From: Streptomyces eurythermus
Lineage (GTDB): Bacteria; Actinomycetota; Actinomycetes; Streptomycetales; Streptomycetaceae
Reading direction: 5' to 3'
Assembly: GCF_014649115.1 (NCBI RefSeq)
Contig: NZ_BMSK01000014.1
Coordinates: 124,001-188,000 of the forward strand
DNA: 64,000 nt
A model generated the notes under the pieces. The model searched no databases. It was not told the DNA's origin and saw only the letters and a list, made by a program, of their open reading frames with translations. Made by a program: the position numbers and the translations under genes. Below, piece after piece: positions 33,503 to 41,936 of this stretch; position 1 is the first letter of the stretch; every line of letters starts with the position of its first letter.

Positions 33503-34732
33503 ATGACGGAACTGACGGACATCACCGGCCCGGCTGCCCAGGCCGAAACCGTCGCATTCCCCCAGGACCGCACCTGTCCCTACCATCCCCCCACCGGATA
33601 CGACCCGCTGCGCGACGGGCGACCCCTGTCCCGCGTCACCCTCTACGACGGCCGCGAGGTCTGGCTGGTCACCGCCCAGGCCACCGCCCGCGCCCTGCTC
33701 GCCGACCCCCGGCTGTCCACCGACCGCCGCCGCGACGGCTTCCCCGTGCCCACCCCCCGCTTCGCGGCCGGCCGCGACCGCACGCTGGCCCTGCTCGGGC
33801 TGGACGACCCCGAACACCACCGGCAGCGCCGGCTGCTCATCCCGTCGTTCACCCTCAAACGCGCCACCGCACAGCGCCCCTGGATCCAGCGGATCGTCGA
33901 CGAACTGCTGGACGCCATGATCGCCCGGGGGCCGGTCGCCGACCTCGTGTCCGCCTTCGCGCTGCCCGTGCCGTCCATGGTCATCTGCGAACTGCTCGGC
34001 GTGCCCTACGCCGACCACGAGTTCTTCGAGGAACAGTCCCGCCGGCTGCTGCGCGGCCCGACCGGCGCGGACACCACGGACGCCCGGGACCGGCTGGAGG
34101 CGTACCTCGGCGACCTGATCGACGCCAAGGCCAAGGAGGCCGAGCCGGGCGACGGCATTCTGGACGACCTGGTCCACAACCGGCTCCGCGCGGGCGAGCT
34201 GGACCGGAGCGTCCTGGTGTCGCTCGCCGTCATCCTGCTGGTCGCCGGGCACGAGACGACCGCCAACATGATCTCCCTGGGCACCTACACCCTGCTCCAG
34301 CACCCTGAACGGCTGGCCGAGCTGCGCGCCGACCCGTCACTGCTGCCCGCCGTCGTCGAGGAACTGCTGCGGATGCTGTCCATCGCCGAGGGGCTGCAAC
34401 GGCTGGCGCTGGAGGACATCGAGATCGACGGCATCACCATCCGGGCCGGTGAGGGCGTCCTCTTCTCCACCTCGGTCATCAACCGGGACACGGCCGTCTA
34501 CGAAGACCCCGACGACCTGGACTTCCACCGCGCCGACCGGCACCACGTGGCGTTCGGCTTCGGTATCCACCAGTGCCTGGGCCAGAACCTGGCCCGCGCG
34601 GAACTGGAGATCGCCCTCGGTAGCCTGTTCACCCGGCTGCCCGGGCTGCGTCTTGCCGCCCCGGCCGAGGAGATCCCCTTCAAACCGGGCGACACGGTCC
34701 AGGGGATGCTGGAACTCCCCGTTACCTGGTAA
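33503..34732 (+). CDS. cytochrome P450, CYP105-like
   Basis: A 409-residue soluble P450 monooxygenase. The I-helix has AGHETT (248-253), the K-helix EELLR (ExxR at 287-290) and the haem loop is FGFGIHQCLG with Cys358. The N-terminal text TVAFPQDRTCPYHPPTGY matches CYP105 enzymes, which oxidise a wide range of foreign compounds and antibiotics. ATG 33503 follows GCGAGG. A ferredoxin gene starts 12 bases after the stop, the classical CYP105-ferredoxin operon. A palindrome upstream may bind a repressor. Confidence 0.95.
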   Translation: MTELTDITGPAAQAETVAFPQDRTCPYHPPTGYDPLRDGRPLSRVTLYDGREVWLVTAQATARALLADPRLSTDRRRDGFPVPTPRFAAGRDRTLALLGLDDPEHHRQRRLLIPSFTLKRATAQRPWIQRIVDELLDAMIARGPVADLVSAFALPVPSMVICELLGVPYADHEFFEEQSRRLLRGPTGADTTDARDRLEAYLGDLIDAKAKEAEPGDGILDDLVHNRLRAGELDRSVLVSLAVILLVAGHETTANMISLGTYTLLQHPERLAELRADPSLLPAVVEELLRMLSIAEGLQRLALEDIEIDGITIRAGEGVLFSTSVINRDTAVYEDPDDLDFHRADRHHVAFGFGIHQCLGQNLARAELEIALGSLFTRLPGLRLAAPAEEIPFKPGDTVQGMLELPVTW

Positions 34733-34744
34733 GAGGCTTCGCTC

Positions 34745-34951
34745 ATGCACATGGACATCGACATCGACCAGGACGTCTGTATCGGCGCCGGGCAGTGCGC
34801 GCTGGCGGCACCGGGCGTCTTCATCCAGGACGACGACGGCTACAGCACCCTGCTGCCAGGCCAGGAGAACGGCGTCACCGACCCGATGGCCCGGGAGGCC
34901 GCCCGCGCCTGCCCGGTCAGCGCCATCACCGTACGGGAGCGCTCCGCCTGA
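34745..34951 (+). CDS. [3Fe-4S] ferredoxin, partner of the P450
   Basis: A 68-residue ferredoxin with three cluster cysteines in VCIGAGQC (C12, C18) and RACPVSAI (C56); the second usual cysteine is Ala/Gly, which makes it a 3Fe-4S type. It delivers electrons to the P450 encoded 12 bases upstream. ATG 34745 lies behind AAGAGG. No reductase gene is in the window. Confidence 0.93.
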   Translation: MHMDIDIDQDVCIGAGQCALAAPGVFIQDDDGYSTLLPGQENGVTDPMAREAARACPVSAITVRERSA

Positions 34952-34961
34952 CGGGTACGAC

Positions 34962-34991
34962 GGTACGGCGCGGCCCCGGCCCCGCCGTACC
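34962..34991. terminator. bidirectional hairpin after ferredoxin
   Basis: GGTACGGCG at 34962-34970 pairs exactly with 34983-34991 across 12 bases, between the convergent ferredoxin and GH114 genes. Confidence 0.65.
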
Positions 34992-35006
34992 GCCGTGGCG
35001 GTTTCC

Positions 35007-35849
35007 CTACCGCACCGCGCGGACGTAGGCCGCGCTGCCCGGGGTGGACACGTCACGGTCCCGGCGGACGATGCTCAGCCGGCCGCCCCAGCGGGCGAGG
35101 GCCGCGTCCAGACCGCGGTCGGTGTACTCGATGTCCACCACCCGGTCGTCGAACGCCTTGGCGTACACCCCGCACTCGTCGTACTGGCCGCACTCCTCCG
35201 CCACCGCGAAGTCCAGTCCGGCCCGCTCGCGCCGCGCGGCCAGTTCGGCGGTGTTCTTCTGCGCGATGGCCAGGTGCCGGGCGTGCGCGTGCCGGGACAG
35301 CAGGGCCATGAACGCGGTCGCGTCGGCCGTGGTCAGCAGTTTGCCGGAGCGGGTGTAGCTGTCGTAGTTGTCGGGCTCGACGGCGTCGAAGCCCTTGTCC
35401 GCGCAGCCGTCGATCCAGCCGTTCACCCGCTTCGCGATCCGCTCCCGCTTGGCCGGGGTGCGGATGTCCAGCAGCGGCTCGTCCCAGTCCTCGTCGATGA
35501 CGAGCCTGCCGCGCCCGTCACGGAGCAGCAGATCGGCCGGCCAGGAGGAGCGCTCGGCCGGCTGGGCCTGGAACGCGTTGACGTAGCAGATGTTGTACAG
35601 GCCCGGGGCGGGGGAGTCGGACCGGTCGCGGCTGACCACGCGCACGCCCTTGGGCGGCGGGTAGGCGCCGCCGATCTGGTAGTCGAAGCCGGCACCCTTC
35701 GGGGGCAGCCGCACCGCGGCGGGCCTGCCGGAACCGTCCTCGTCCCGGTCGCCGGAGGCGCAGCCGGCCAGTGCCGACACCGCGACGACCAGGGCCGCTG
35801 CCAAGGCGCCCAGGGCCGTACGCGGCCTCCGGACGCGGGGATCACCCAT
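35007..35849 (-). CDS. GH114-type lipoprotein (endo alpha-1,4-polygalactosaminidase family)
   Basis: A 280-residue lipoprotein. The signal ends in a lipobox ALAGC, so the protein is anchored to the outer face of the membrane. The remainder has GH114 text: FDYQIGGAYPPPKGVRVVSR, ICYVNAFQAQP, IDGCADKGFDAVEPDNYDSY with the catalytic Asp/Glu region, and IAQKNTAEL with AEECGQYDEC. The family cleaves galactosamine-containing polysaccharides. ATG 35849 is used; a TTG at 35858 has a better-spaced GGAG and would add three residues. It is divergent from the aldo/keto reductase. Confidence 0.9.
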   Translation of the reverse strand: MGDPRVRRPRTALGALAAALVVAVSALAGCASGDRDEDGSGRPAAVRLPPKGAGFDYQIGGAYPPPKGVRVVSRDRSDSPAPGLYNICYVNAFQAQPAERSSWPADLLLRDGRGRLVIDEDWDEPLLDIRTPAKRERIAKRVNGWIDGCADKGFDAVEPDNYDSYTRSGKLLTTADATAFMALLSRHAHARHLAIAQKNTAELAARRERAGLDFAVAEECGQYDECGVYAKAFDDRVVDIEYTDRGLDAALARWGGRLSIVRRDRDVSTPGSAAYVRAVR

Positions 35850-35998
35850 GGGGGGCAAGTCCGCTCCATCCTGCCCACGCCGGGCGGCGCGGCACGTCCA
35901 GGATCAAATCGTCCGTACGCTCCCGTCGTCAAGTTCGCTTCCCCGGCCACGTCGTAGGCTCGCCGGTGATCATCGTCTCGACGGCAGGAGCAGTAACG

Positions 35999-36967
35999 AT
36001 GCAGTACGTGAAGCTCGGTTCGACGGGCCTGGACGTGTCGCGGATCTGTCTGGGCTGTATGACGTACGGGGTGCCGGACCGCGGCACGCACGAGTGGACG
36101 CTCGACGAGGAGGCGTCCCGGCCGCTGATCCGGCAGGCGCTCGAGGCGGGCGTCAACTTCTTCGACACCGCGAACGTCTACTCCGACGGCACCAGCGAGG
36201 AGATCGTCGGCAAGGCCCTGCGGGACTTCGCCCGCCGTGACGAGATCGTGCTGGCCACGAAGGTGCACGGCCGGATGCGGCCGGGCCCCAACGGCGCCGG
36301 GCTGTCCCGCAAGGCCATCATGACCGAGATCGACCACAGCCTGCGCCGCCTCGGCACCGACTACGTCGACCTCTACCAGATCCACCGCTACGACCACGCC
36401 ACCCCCGTCGAGGAGACGATGGAGGCGCTGCACGACCTGGTCAAGGCGGGCAAGGTCCGCTACCTCGGCGCCAGTTCGATGTACGCGTGGGAGTTCGCCA
36501 AGGCGCAGTACACCGCCGAGCGGCACGGCTGGACCAAGTTCGTCTCCATGCAGAACCACTACAACCTGCTCTACCGCGAGGAGGAGCGGGAGATGCTGCC
36601 CCTGTGCGCGGACCAGGGCGTCGGGGTGCTGCCGTGGAGCCCGCTCGCCCGGGGCCGGCTCACCCGCGACTGGGGCACCGTCACCGGACGCAGCGCCACC
36701 GACGACTTCGGCAGCCGGCTGTACCTGGAGAGTGACCGCGCGATCGTCGAGGCGGTCACCCGGATCGCGGCCGGCCGGGGCGTGCCGCGCGCCCAGGTGG
36801 CCCTCGCCTGGCTGCTGCACCAGGACACCGTGACGGCGCCGATCGTCGGCGCCGCCAAGCCGCGGCACCTAGAGGACGCGGTGGCCGCCGTCGAACTGGA
36901 GCTGACCGCCGAGGAGATCGAGGAGCTCCAGCGGCCGTACACCCCGCGCGCGGTCAGCGGCCACTGA
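35999..36967 (+). CDS. aldo/keto reductase
   Basis: A 322-residue NADPH-dependent TIM-barrel oxidoreductase. The family text is MQYVKLGSTGLDVSRICLGC, FFDTANVYSDGTSEE with catalytic Asp and Tyr, LATKVHGR with Lys and QIHRYDHATP with His. The C-terminal cofactor loop reads APIVGAAKPRHLEDAV. It resembles the YajO/1-deoxyxylulose-type group that reduces small aldehydes and ketones. ATG 35999 follows GGCAGGAG. Confidence 0.94.
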   Translation: MQYVKLGSTGLDVSRICLGCMTYGVPDRGTHEWTLDEEASRPLIRQALEAGVNFFDTANVYSDGTSEEIVGKALRDFARRDEIVLATKVHGRMRPGPNGAGLSRKAIMTEIDHSLRRLGTDYVDLYQIHRYDHATPVEETMEALHDLVKAGKVRYLGASSMYAWEFAKAQYTAERHGWTKFVSMQNHYNLLYREEEREMLPLCADQGVGVLPWSPLARGRLTRDWGTVTGRSATDDFGSRLYLESDRAIVEAVTRIAAGRGVPRAQVALAWLLHQDTVTAPIVGAAKPRHLEDAVAAVELELTAEEIEELQRPYTPRAVSGH

Positions 36968-37128
36968 CCGCCGGGCCGGGCCGGCGGGCACACCGGGCCG
37001 GGCGGCCGTGACGGACAGCGCCGCGGCGCGCGGGCGGAGCGGGTGGCCGTGCCGTCACCGACCGGTCCGCGCGGCTGTCCGGTACGAGCCCGCCGTCCTG
37101 TGACGGACGTTCCTGCCGTGCCGCGGGA

Positions 37129-37650
37129 TCACGGCTGGTGGTGCGGTGGCGGTGGCGGAATCGTGGTCAGACCGGGGGCCGGTTCCGGCCACACCAGCAG
37201 GACCGGGCAGGGCGCGTGGTCGACGGCGAACCGGACGGCGGGGCCGAGGCTCTTCGGCCCGAGCCGGGACCGGTCCCCGTCCCGCGCCAGCACCAGCAGC
37301 CCCGCCCCCTCGGCGGCGGCCACCACCTCCCGCTCGGCCCGGCCCGACCGCTCCTCGCGCACACAGGGCCGGCCCAGCCGACGGGCCGCCGCGTCCAGCA
37401 GCGCGGACGCCGAGGTGTCGCCGAGCGCCTCCAGCCGGTCCCCCGGATCCCGCTCCCAGCCCTCGGCCGGGCGGTGCCCCGGCCGGTGGCCGCGGCCGAG
37501 CAGCCCGTCGAAGGCCCCGTGCGCCACCGCCGGCACCTCGGGTCCGCTCACATGGAGCAGCACCACCTCGGCGGCCTCCGGCGCGTGCGCGCGCACCGCG
37601 TCCACACAGGCCGGCCAGGTGCCCTCCACCAGCCAGGCGATCACCCGCAT
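37129..37650 (-). CDS. universal stress protein (UspA-like)
   Basis: A 173-residue single-domain Usp protein. It starts MRVIAWLVEGTWPACVDAVR, has the alpha/beta layout with VVLLHVSGPEVPAV, and ends in the nucleotide-binding region RSRLGPKSLGPAVRFAVDHA followed by CPVLLVW. The classical GxxGx9GS ATP motif is partly degenerate, so ATP binding is unsure. A proline/histidine-rich tail follows. It lies 52 bases downstream of the ArsB-like permease gene and is probably cotranscribed. Confidence 0.85.
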   Translation of the reverse strand: MRVIAWLVEGTWPACVDAVRAHAPEAAEVVLLHVSGPEVPAVAHGAFDGLLGRGHRPGHRPAEGWERDPGDRLEALGDTSASALLDAAARRLGRPCVREERSGRAEREVVAAAEGAGLLVLARDGDRSRLGPKSLGPAVRFAVDHAPCPVLLVWPEPAPGLTTIPPPPPHHQP

Positions 37651-37702
37651 CCGCCGAACCTCCCGCCGCCGTGTGCGCTACGGGACGACACCCGCCCACC
37701 GC

Positions 37703-38980
37703 TCACAGAACCAGCAACGATCCCCACAGTGCCACGACCGCGACCGCGAGGGACGACGGCACGGCGAGCAGACCGAGCCGGGTGAACTCCCCGAGGTTCA
37801 CGTCGTGCTCGTGCTGGTGCACGATCCGCCGCCACAGCAGGGTGGCCAGCGATCCGGCGTAGGTGAGGTTCGGGCCGATGTTCACCCCGAGCAGCACCGC
37901 GAGGACCACGCCGGGCCCGGCCGGGGCCGCCAGCGGCAGCAGGACCAGCACCGCCGGCAGGTTGTTGATCAGGTTGGCCAGCAGCGCGGCCAGCGCGGCG
38001 GTGGCGAGCAGCGCGGCGAGCCCGGTGCCGTCCGGCATGACATGCCCCAGCACGTCCGCGAGCCCGTTGTCGACCACCGCCCGCACCACCACGCCCAGCG
38101 CCAGGACGAACGCCAGGAAGGCAGGGGACGCCGCCCGCAGGACCGTCAGCGGGGTCGCCCGGCGCCGCGCCAGCGCCCGCCCGGCCAGCACCAGCGCGCC
38201 CCCGGCCGCCACCCAGGCCGGCTCGACGCCGAACAGCGACGCCACCACGAACCCGGCCAGCGTGCAGCCCACGGTCACCAGCGCGAACAGCGGCAGTCGT
38301 GGCGGGGCGCCGGCGGCCCGGTCCGCCGGGGCCGCCGCGGCGAGGTCGCGGGCGAAGAACCGCCGGAACACCAGGTACTCGACACCGATCGCGGCCAGCC
38401 ACGGCAGGGCCATCAGCGCCGCGAACCGGGTGAAGCTCAGCCCGCTCGCCGCGAACGCCAGCAGGTTCGTCAGATTGGACACCGGCAGCAGCAGCGAGGC
38501 CGTGTTCGACAGGTGCGTGCAGGCGTACACATGCGGTTTGGGCCGTACGCCGGTGCGCGCGGCCGTGGCGAACACCACCGGGGTGAGAAGCACGATCGTC
38601 GCGTCCAGGCTGAGCACGGCGGTGATCGCCGACGCCAGCGCGAACACGGCGGACAGCAGCCGCACCGGACGGCCGGCCGCCCACCGGGCCATCCAGGCCC
38701 CGCACGCCTGGAACAGCCCTTCCACGTCGCAGAAGTGGGCGATCACCAGCACCGCCGCCAGGAAGCCGACCACCGGGCCGAGCCGTTCGGCCTCGGCGCG
38801 GGCGTGCCCGAGGGAGAGGGCGCCGGTGGCCACCGCGATTCCGGCGGCGGGGACGGCCATGACCGCCTCCGGCCACCCGAAGGGCCGTACGACGGCCCAG
38901 GCCAGCACGGCGACCAGCAGAGCGGCGGACAGGGCCGCGGCGAGCGGGGTGTTCAGGGCGAGTCCTTCCGAAGTGATCAC
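37703..38980 (-). CDS. ArsB/SLC13-type ion permease
   Basis: A membrane protein of about 425 residues with roughly eleven helices. Family landmarks are LDATIVLLTPVVFATAARTG, THLSNTASLLLPVSNLTNLL and LLANLINNLPAVLVLLPLA, the two inward loops of the ion-transporter fold shared by ArsB and SLC13 proteins. The ion may be arsenite, a dicarboxylate or another anion; no arsR or arsC gene is nearby. I prefer GTG 38980 with GGGCGGG upstream; TTG 39016 would add twelve residues. Confidence 0.85.
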   Translation of the reverse strand: MITSEGLALNTPLAAALSAALLVAVLAWAVVRPFGWPEAVMAVPAAGIAVATGALSLGHARAEAERLGPVVGFLAAVLVIAHFCDVEGLFQACGAWMARWAAGRPVRLLSAVFALASAITAVLSLDATIVLLTPVVFATAARTGVRPKPHVYACTHLSNTASLLLPVSNLTNLLAFAASGLSFTRFAALMALPWLAAIGVEYLVFRRFFARDLAAAAPADRAAGAPPRLPLFALVTVGCTLAGFVVASLFGVEPAWVAAGGALVLAGRALARRRATPLTVLRAASPAFLAFVLALGVVVRAVVDNGLADVLGHVMPDGTGLAALLATAALAALLANLINNLPAVLVLLPLAAPAGPGVVLAVLLGVNIGPNLTYAGSLATLLWRRIVHQHEHDVNLGEFTRLGLLAVPSSLAVAVVALWGSLLVL

Positions 38981-39069
38981 GGAGTTGCCCGCCCATGAAA
39001 ACAGACCGGAGGCCAAGGACCGCTCAGGGGCTCGGTGAGGGTCCGGTCAGGGACTCGGCCGGGGTGCGG

Positions 39070-39786
39070 TCAGGGGCCCGTACCCGGGCTCAGCACCGTC
39101 AGCCGGACGGACGAGGCGGTGCCGGAGACCGGGACCGGGCCGCCCGGCCAGGCCGCCCGCAGCGGGTCCCGTTCGTCCGGCGGGGTGACCAGCAGCGCGG
39201 CCGGTGCGGCCGACCGCGCCCCGCTGACCTCGGGGTTGGAGAAGGTCAGCCCCGCCCAGGCGCTCTGCCCCGGCCGGACCGTGACGGTGACCGGGGTGCC
39301 CGGTGTCCGCCGGGGATCGGCGCCGAGCTGACCGCCGGAGGCGTTGACGAAGGCCGCGCCCGGATAGCCGCGCAGGGTGCAGGTGCGGCCCGAGGTGTTG
39401 GTGAGCACCAGCGGGAAGTTCTCCTGGCCGGCACCCGGGTCGTTGCGGCCCACCGAGGCCCGCAACTCGGAGGTGTGGCAGCGGGAGCCGCCCGCGGGCG
39501 TCGCGGGCGCGGCCGTCGTGCCGCCCGAAGGCGCCGTCGTCCCCGGCGGGGCCGGCGAGGCGGTGCGGGCGGGGGCGGAGGAGACGGGGGCGGAGGAGGC
39601 GGCCGGGGCGGACGCCGAGGGGCTCGGGGTCTCCCGCGCGGGGGCGGCCGTACCGGCGGAACTGGCCGGCGGTTCGCTGCGGACGTCCTCGCCGCTGCCG
39701 TTGCCGCAGCCGGCCAGCAGGCCCAGCACGGCGGCCGTGCTCACGAGCAGGGCCCCGCGCCGCGCGGGACGGGGGGTGTGCACCAT
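39070..39786 (-). CDS. DUF4232 lipoprotein
   Basis: A 238-residue lipoprotein. The lipobox is LLAGC after a short signal. A Ser/Ala/Pro-rich linker of about 70 residues leads to a DUF4232 domain that starts CHTSELRASVGRNDPGAGQE and contains TNTSGRTCTLRGYPGAAFVN. Function is unknown; the linker would span the cell wall. ATG 39786 follows AGGAG; GTG 39798 is alternative. It neighbours the membrane kinase gene and may be a surface partner, but that is only inference. Confidence 0.88.
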   Translation of the reverse strand: MVHTPRPARRGALLVSTAAVLGLLAGCGNGSGEDVRSEPPASSAGTAAPARETPSPSASAPAASSAPVSSAPARTASPAPPGTTAPSGGTTAAPATPAGGSRCHTSELRASVGRNDPGAGQENFPLVLTNTSGRTCTLRGYPGAAFVNASGGQLGADPRRTPGTPVTVTVRPGQSAWAGLTFSNPEVSGARSAAPAALLVTPPDERDPLRAAWPGGPVPVSGTASSVRLTVLSPGTGP

Positions 39787-39939
39787 GTCGCTCAACACTC
39801 CTGAAGGGTCGTGGCACGCGACCGGGGTGCGTGCCTGGGGCGCCGGGTGCGCCGTTTCTCCCCGTCCGATGCGCGGACCGCCGGAAAAGTTCGGGGCACG
39901 CGGGTTCTTTTCCCCGATTCGCCCCTCGGCAGGCGCCGT

Positions 39940-41331
39940 TCAGGCCACCCGCAGCGAACGCAGTACGCCGTCGGTCGCGTCGCCGTCACCCCGTTGGCGT
40001 ATCTGCACATAGACCTGCGGCCGGCCGGCACCGCCCGCCGGGGCCAGCGCGGACTCGGTGACCGAGCCGCCGTCCGGGCAGCCGCTCCAGGAGCGGACCA
40101 GCCCGTGCCAGCGGGCGTCGGTGAAGCCGCGGGCGCCCCGGTAGCGGCAGCCGGGGTGGCTGAGCGCCTCGACCCCGGCGGTGACGCCGCCACGCGGGCT
40201 GACACCGACGAACGCCCCGTCCACGGGCGCCGTCAGGTCGGGCCAGCGGGACAGGTCGTCGGCCACCACCAGGCCCGGCTCGCGCCCCGCCGCCAGCCCG
40301 AGCACCCGCGGGTCCCAGCCGGAGCCGCGCAGCTCGCGGCCCCAGCCGGCGGGCACCGTGAGCGTCACCCGCCCGCCGGCGTCCGTGATCCGCACCCGCT
40401 CCGGCCCGCCGCCGTCCCGGTGCGCCGCCACGGTCACCGTGACCGCCGCGGCGCCGGCGGCGAGGACCGCGGCGAGGGCCAGGGTCACCGGGCCGAGCCG
40501 GGCGCGCAGCCGGTCCAGCCGCCGGGCGGGCGGCGCCGGGGGCCGCGCGGCCAGCCGGTCCAGCTCCCGCGCGAACGCCAGGGCGCCCGGCCAGCGCCGC
40601 GCCCGGTCCGGCTCCAGCGCGCGCAGCAGCGCCCGTTCCACGTCCTCGCCCAGCTCCGGCCGCAGCCGCCGGGGCGGCACCACCTTCCCCGGCGGGCCCG
40701 GTACGGTCCCGGTGAGCAGCTCGTAGCCGACCGCGCCCAGGCTGTAGACGTCCGCCCGCTCGTCGATGCCCGTCCCCGGTTCGGCCTGCTCCGGCGGCCG
40801 GTACCCCGCCGAACCCGCCGCCAGCGTCAGCACCGATGCCTGGGCGAGGCTCTTGGCCAGGCCCAGGTCGGCCAGCAGCACCCGCCGGGAGCCGTCCCGG
40901 GCGGTGTGCAGCAGCACATTGGCCGGCTTGATGTCACGGTGCACGATGCCCGCCTCGTGCAGCTCGGCGGCCCCGCGCGCGGCCTCGGCGGTCAGCGCCA
41001 GCGCCTCCGGCACCGGCAGCGCCCCGCCCGCCGACAGCTCGGCCAGGCTCCCGCCACCGGCGTACTCCATCACGAAGTACGGTCTTCCGTCCGGCAGTTC
41101 ACCGATGTCGTAGACCTGCACCACCCGGCTGGAACCGGCCCGGCGCAGCAATCTCGCCTCGGCCAGGAAGCGTTCGCGGACATCGAGCCGGTGCGCCCAG
41201 TTCTCCGCGAGGACCTTCACCGCCACCGGCGCCTGGAGCTCGGGGTCGTGGGCGAGCCACACCAGCGCGAACGCGCCGCTGCCCAGCGGCCGTTCGAGAC
41301 GGTGGCGGCCGATCCGCTCCGGGGGCTGCAT
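39940..41331 (-). CDS. membrane serine/threonine protein kinase
   Basis: A 463-residue Hanks-type kinase. Kinase domain: about 8-260, with GSGAFALVW, K39 in VAVKV, HRDIKPAN (D133) and DLGLA (D155) in place of the usual DFG. One membrane helix follows at 279-303, and 160 residues then form an extracellular domain (RITDAGGRVTLTVPAGWGRE) of unknown ligand. ATG 41331. It is divergent from an ECF sigma factor gene with only 45 bases between the two starts, so the kinase probably regulates that sigma factor. Confidence 0.93.
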   Translation of the reverse strand: MQPPERIGRHRLERPLGSGAFALVWLAHDPELQAPVAVKVLAENWAHRLDVRERFLAEARLLRRAGSSRVVQVYDIGELPDGRPYFVMEYAGGGSLAELSAGGALPVPEALALTAEAARGAAELHEAGIVHRDIKPANVLLHTARDGSRRVLLADLGLAKSLAQASVLTLAAGSAGYRPPEQAEPGTGIDERADVYSLGAVGYELLTGTVPGPPGKVVPPRRLRPELGEDVERALLRALEPDRARRWPGALAFARELDRLAARPPAPPARRLDRLRARLGPVTLALAAVLAAGAAAVTVTVAAHRDGGGPERVRITDAGGRVTLTVPAGWGRELRGSGWDPRVLGLAAGREPGLVVADDLSRWPDLTAPVDGAFVGVSPRGGVTAGVEALSHPGCRYRGARGFTDARWHGLVRSWSGCPDGGSVTESALAPAGGAGRPQVYVQIRQRGDGDATDGVLRSLRVA

Positions 41332-41376
41332 ATGGCTATCATGCCTGGCCCGGGACCGACGTGAAGGGGGCCGGCC

Positions 41377-41928
41377 GTGCCGGAGGGGGCATCGACCGAG
41401 GAACTGGCCCGGCGCGCCGCCGCCGGCGACGGCGCGGCCCTGGAGCTGCTGCTGACCGAGATCCGGCCCGAGACCGTGCGCCGCTGCGGGCGCTTCCTGC
41501 CCTGCCGGGAGGACGCCGAGGAGGCCGCCCAGGACGTGCTGCTCCAAGTGGCCCGGCACATCACTGGGTTCGAGGGCCGCAGCCGCTTCGGCACCTGGCT
41601 GTACACCGTCGTCGCCAACTGCTGCCGGCAGAAGTACCGCGAGCTGAAACGGCGGGCCGCCGAGCAGCCCGCCGTCATCGAGCCCGCCCATGCCGTCGAT
41701 CCGCGCACCACCAGCGTCATCGCCGGCTCGCGGGTGGATCTGCTGGAGGCCCTGGACCGGCTGGAGCGGGAACACCCGCAGCTGGTCGCGCCGCTGGTGT
41801 ACCGGGACATCTGCCAGCTCGACTACGCCGAGGCGGCCGAACGCGCCGGCATCCCGCTCGGCACCCTCAAGTCCCGCCTGCACGAGGCCCGCAGGCGGGT
41901 ACGGCCCTGGCTGACGGCCTCGGCCTGA
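41377..41928 (+). CDS. ECF-type RNA polymerase sigma factor
   Basis: A 183-residue sigma-70 family protein with regions 2 and 4 only. Region 2 runs from about 25 to 95 with EDAEEAAQDVLLQVARHI, then GRSRFGTWLYTVVANCCRQK. Region 4 has LDYAEAAERAGIPLGTLKSR as its helix-turn-helix. GTG 41377 follows AAGGGGG. No anti-sigma factor gene is adjacent. The divergent Ser/Thr kinase is the likely partner, as in ECF groups controlled by phosphorylation. Confidence 0.93.
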   Translation: MPEGASTEELARRAAAGDGAALELLLTEIRPETVRRCGRFLPCREDAEEAAQDVLLQVARHITGFEGRSRFGTWLYTVVANCCRQKYRELKRRAAEQPAVIEPAHAVDPRTTSVIAGSRVDLLEALDRLEREHPQLVAPLVYRDICQLDYAEAAERAGIPLGTLKSRLHEARRRVRPWLTASA

Positions 41929-41936
41929 CCCGGCGG

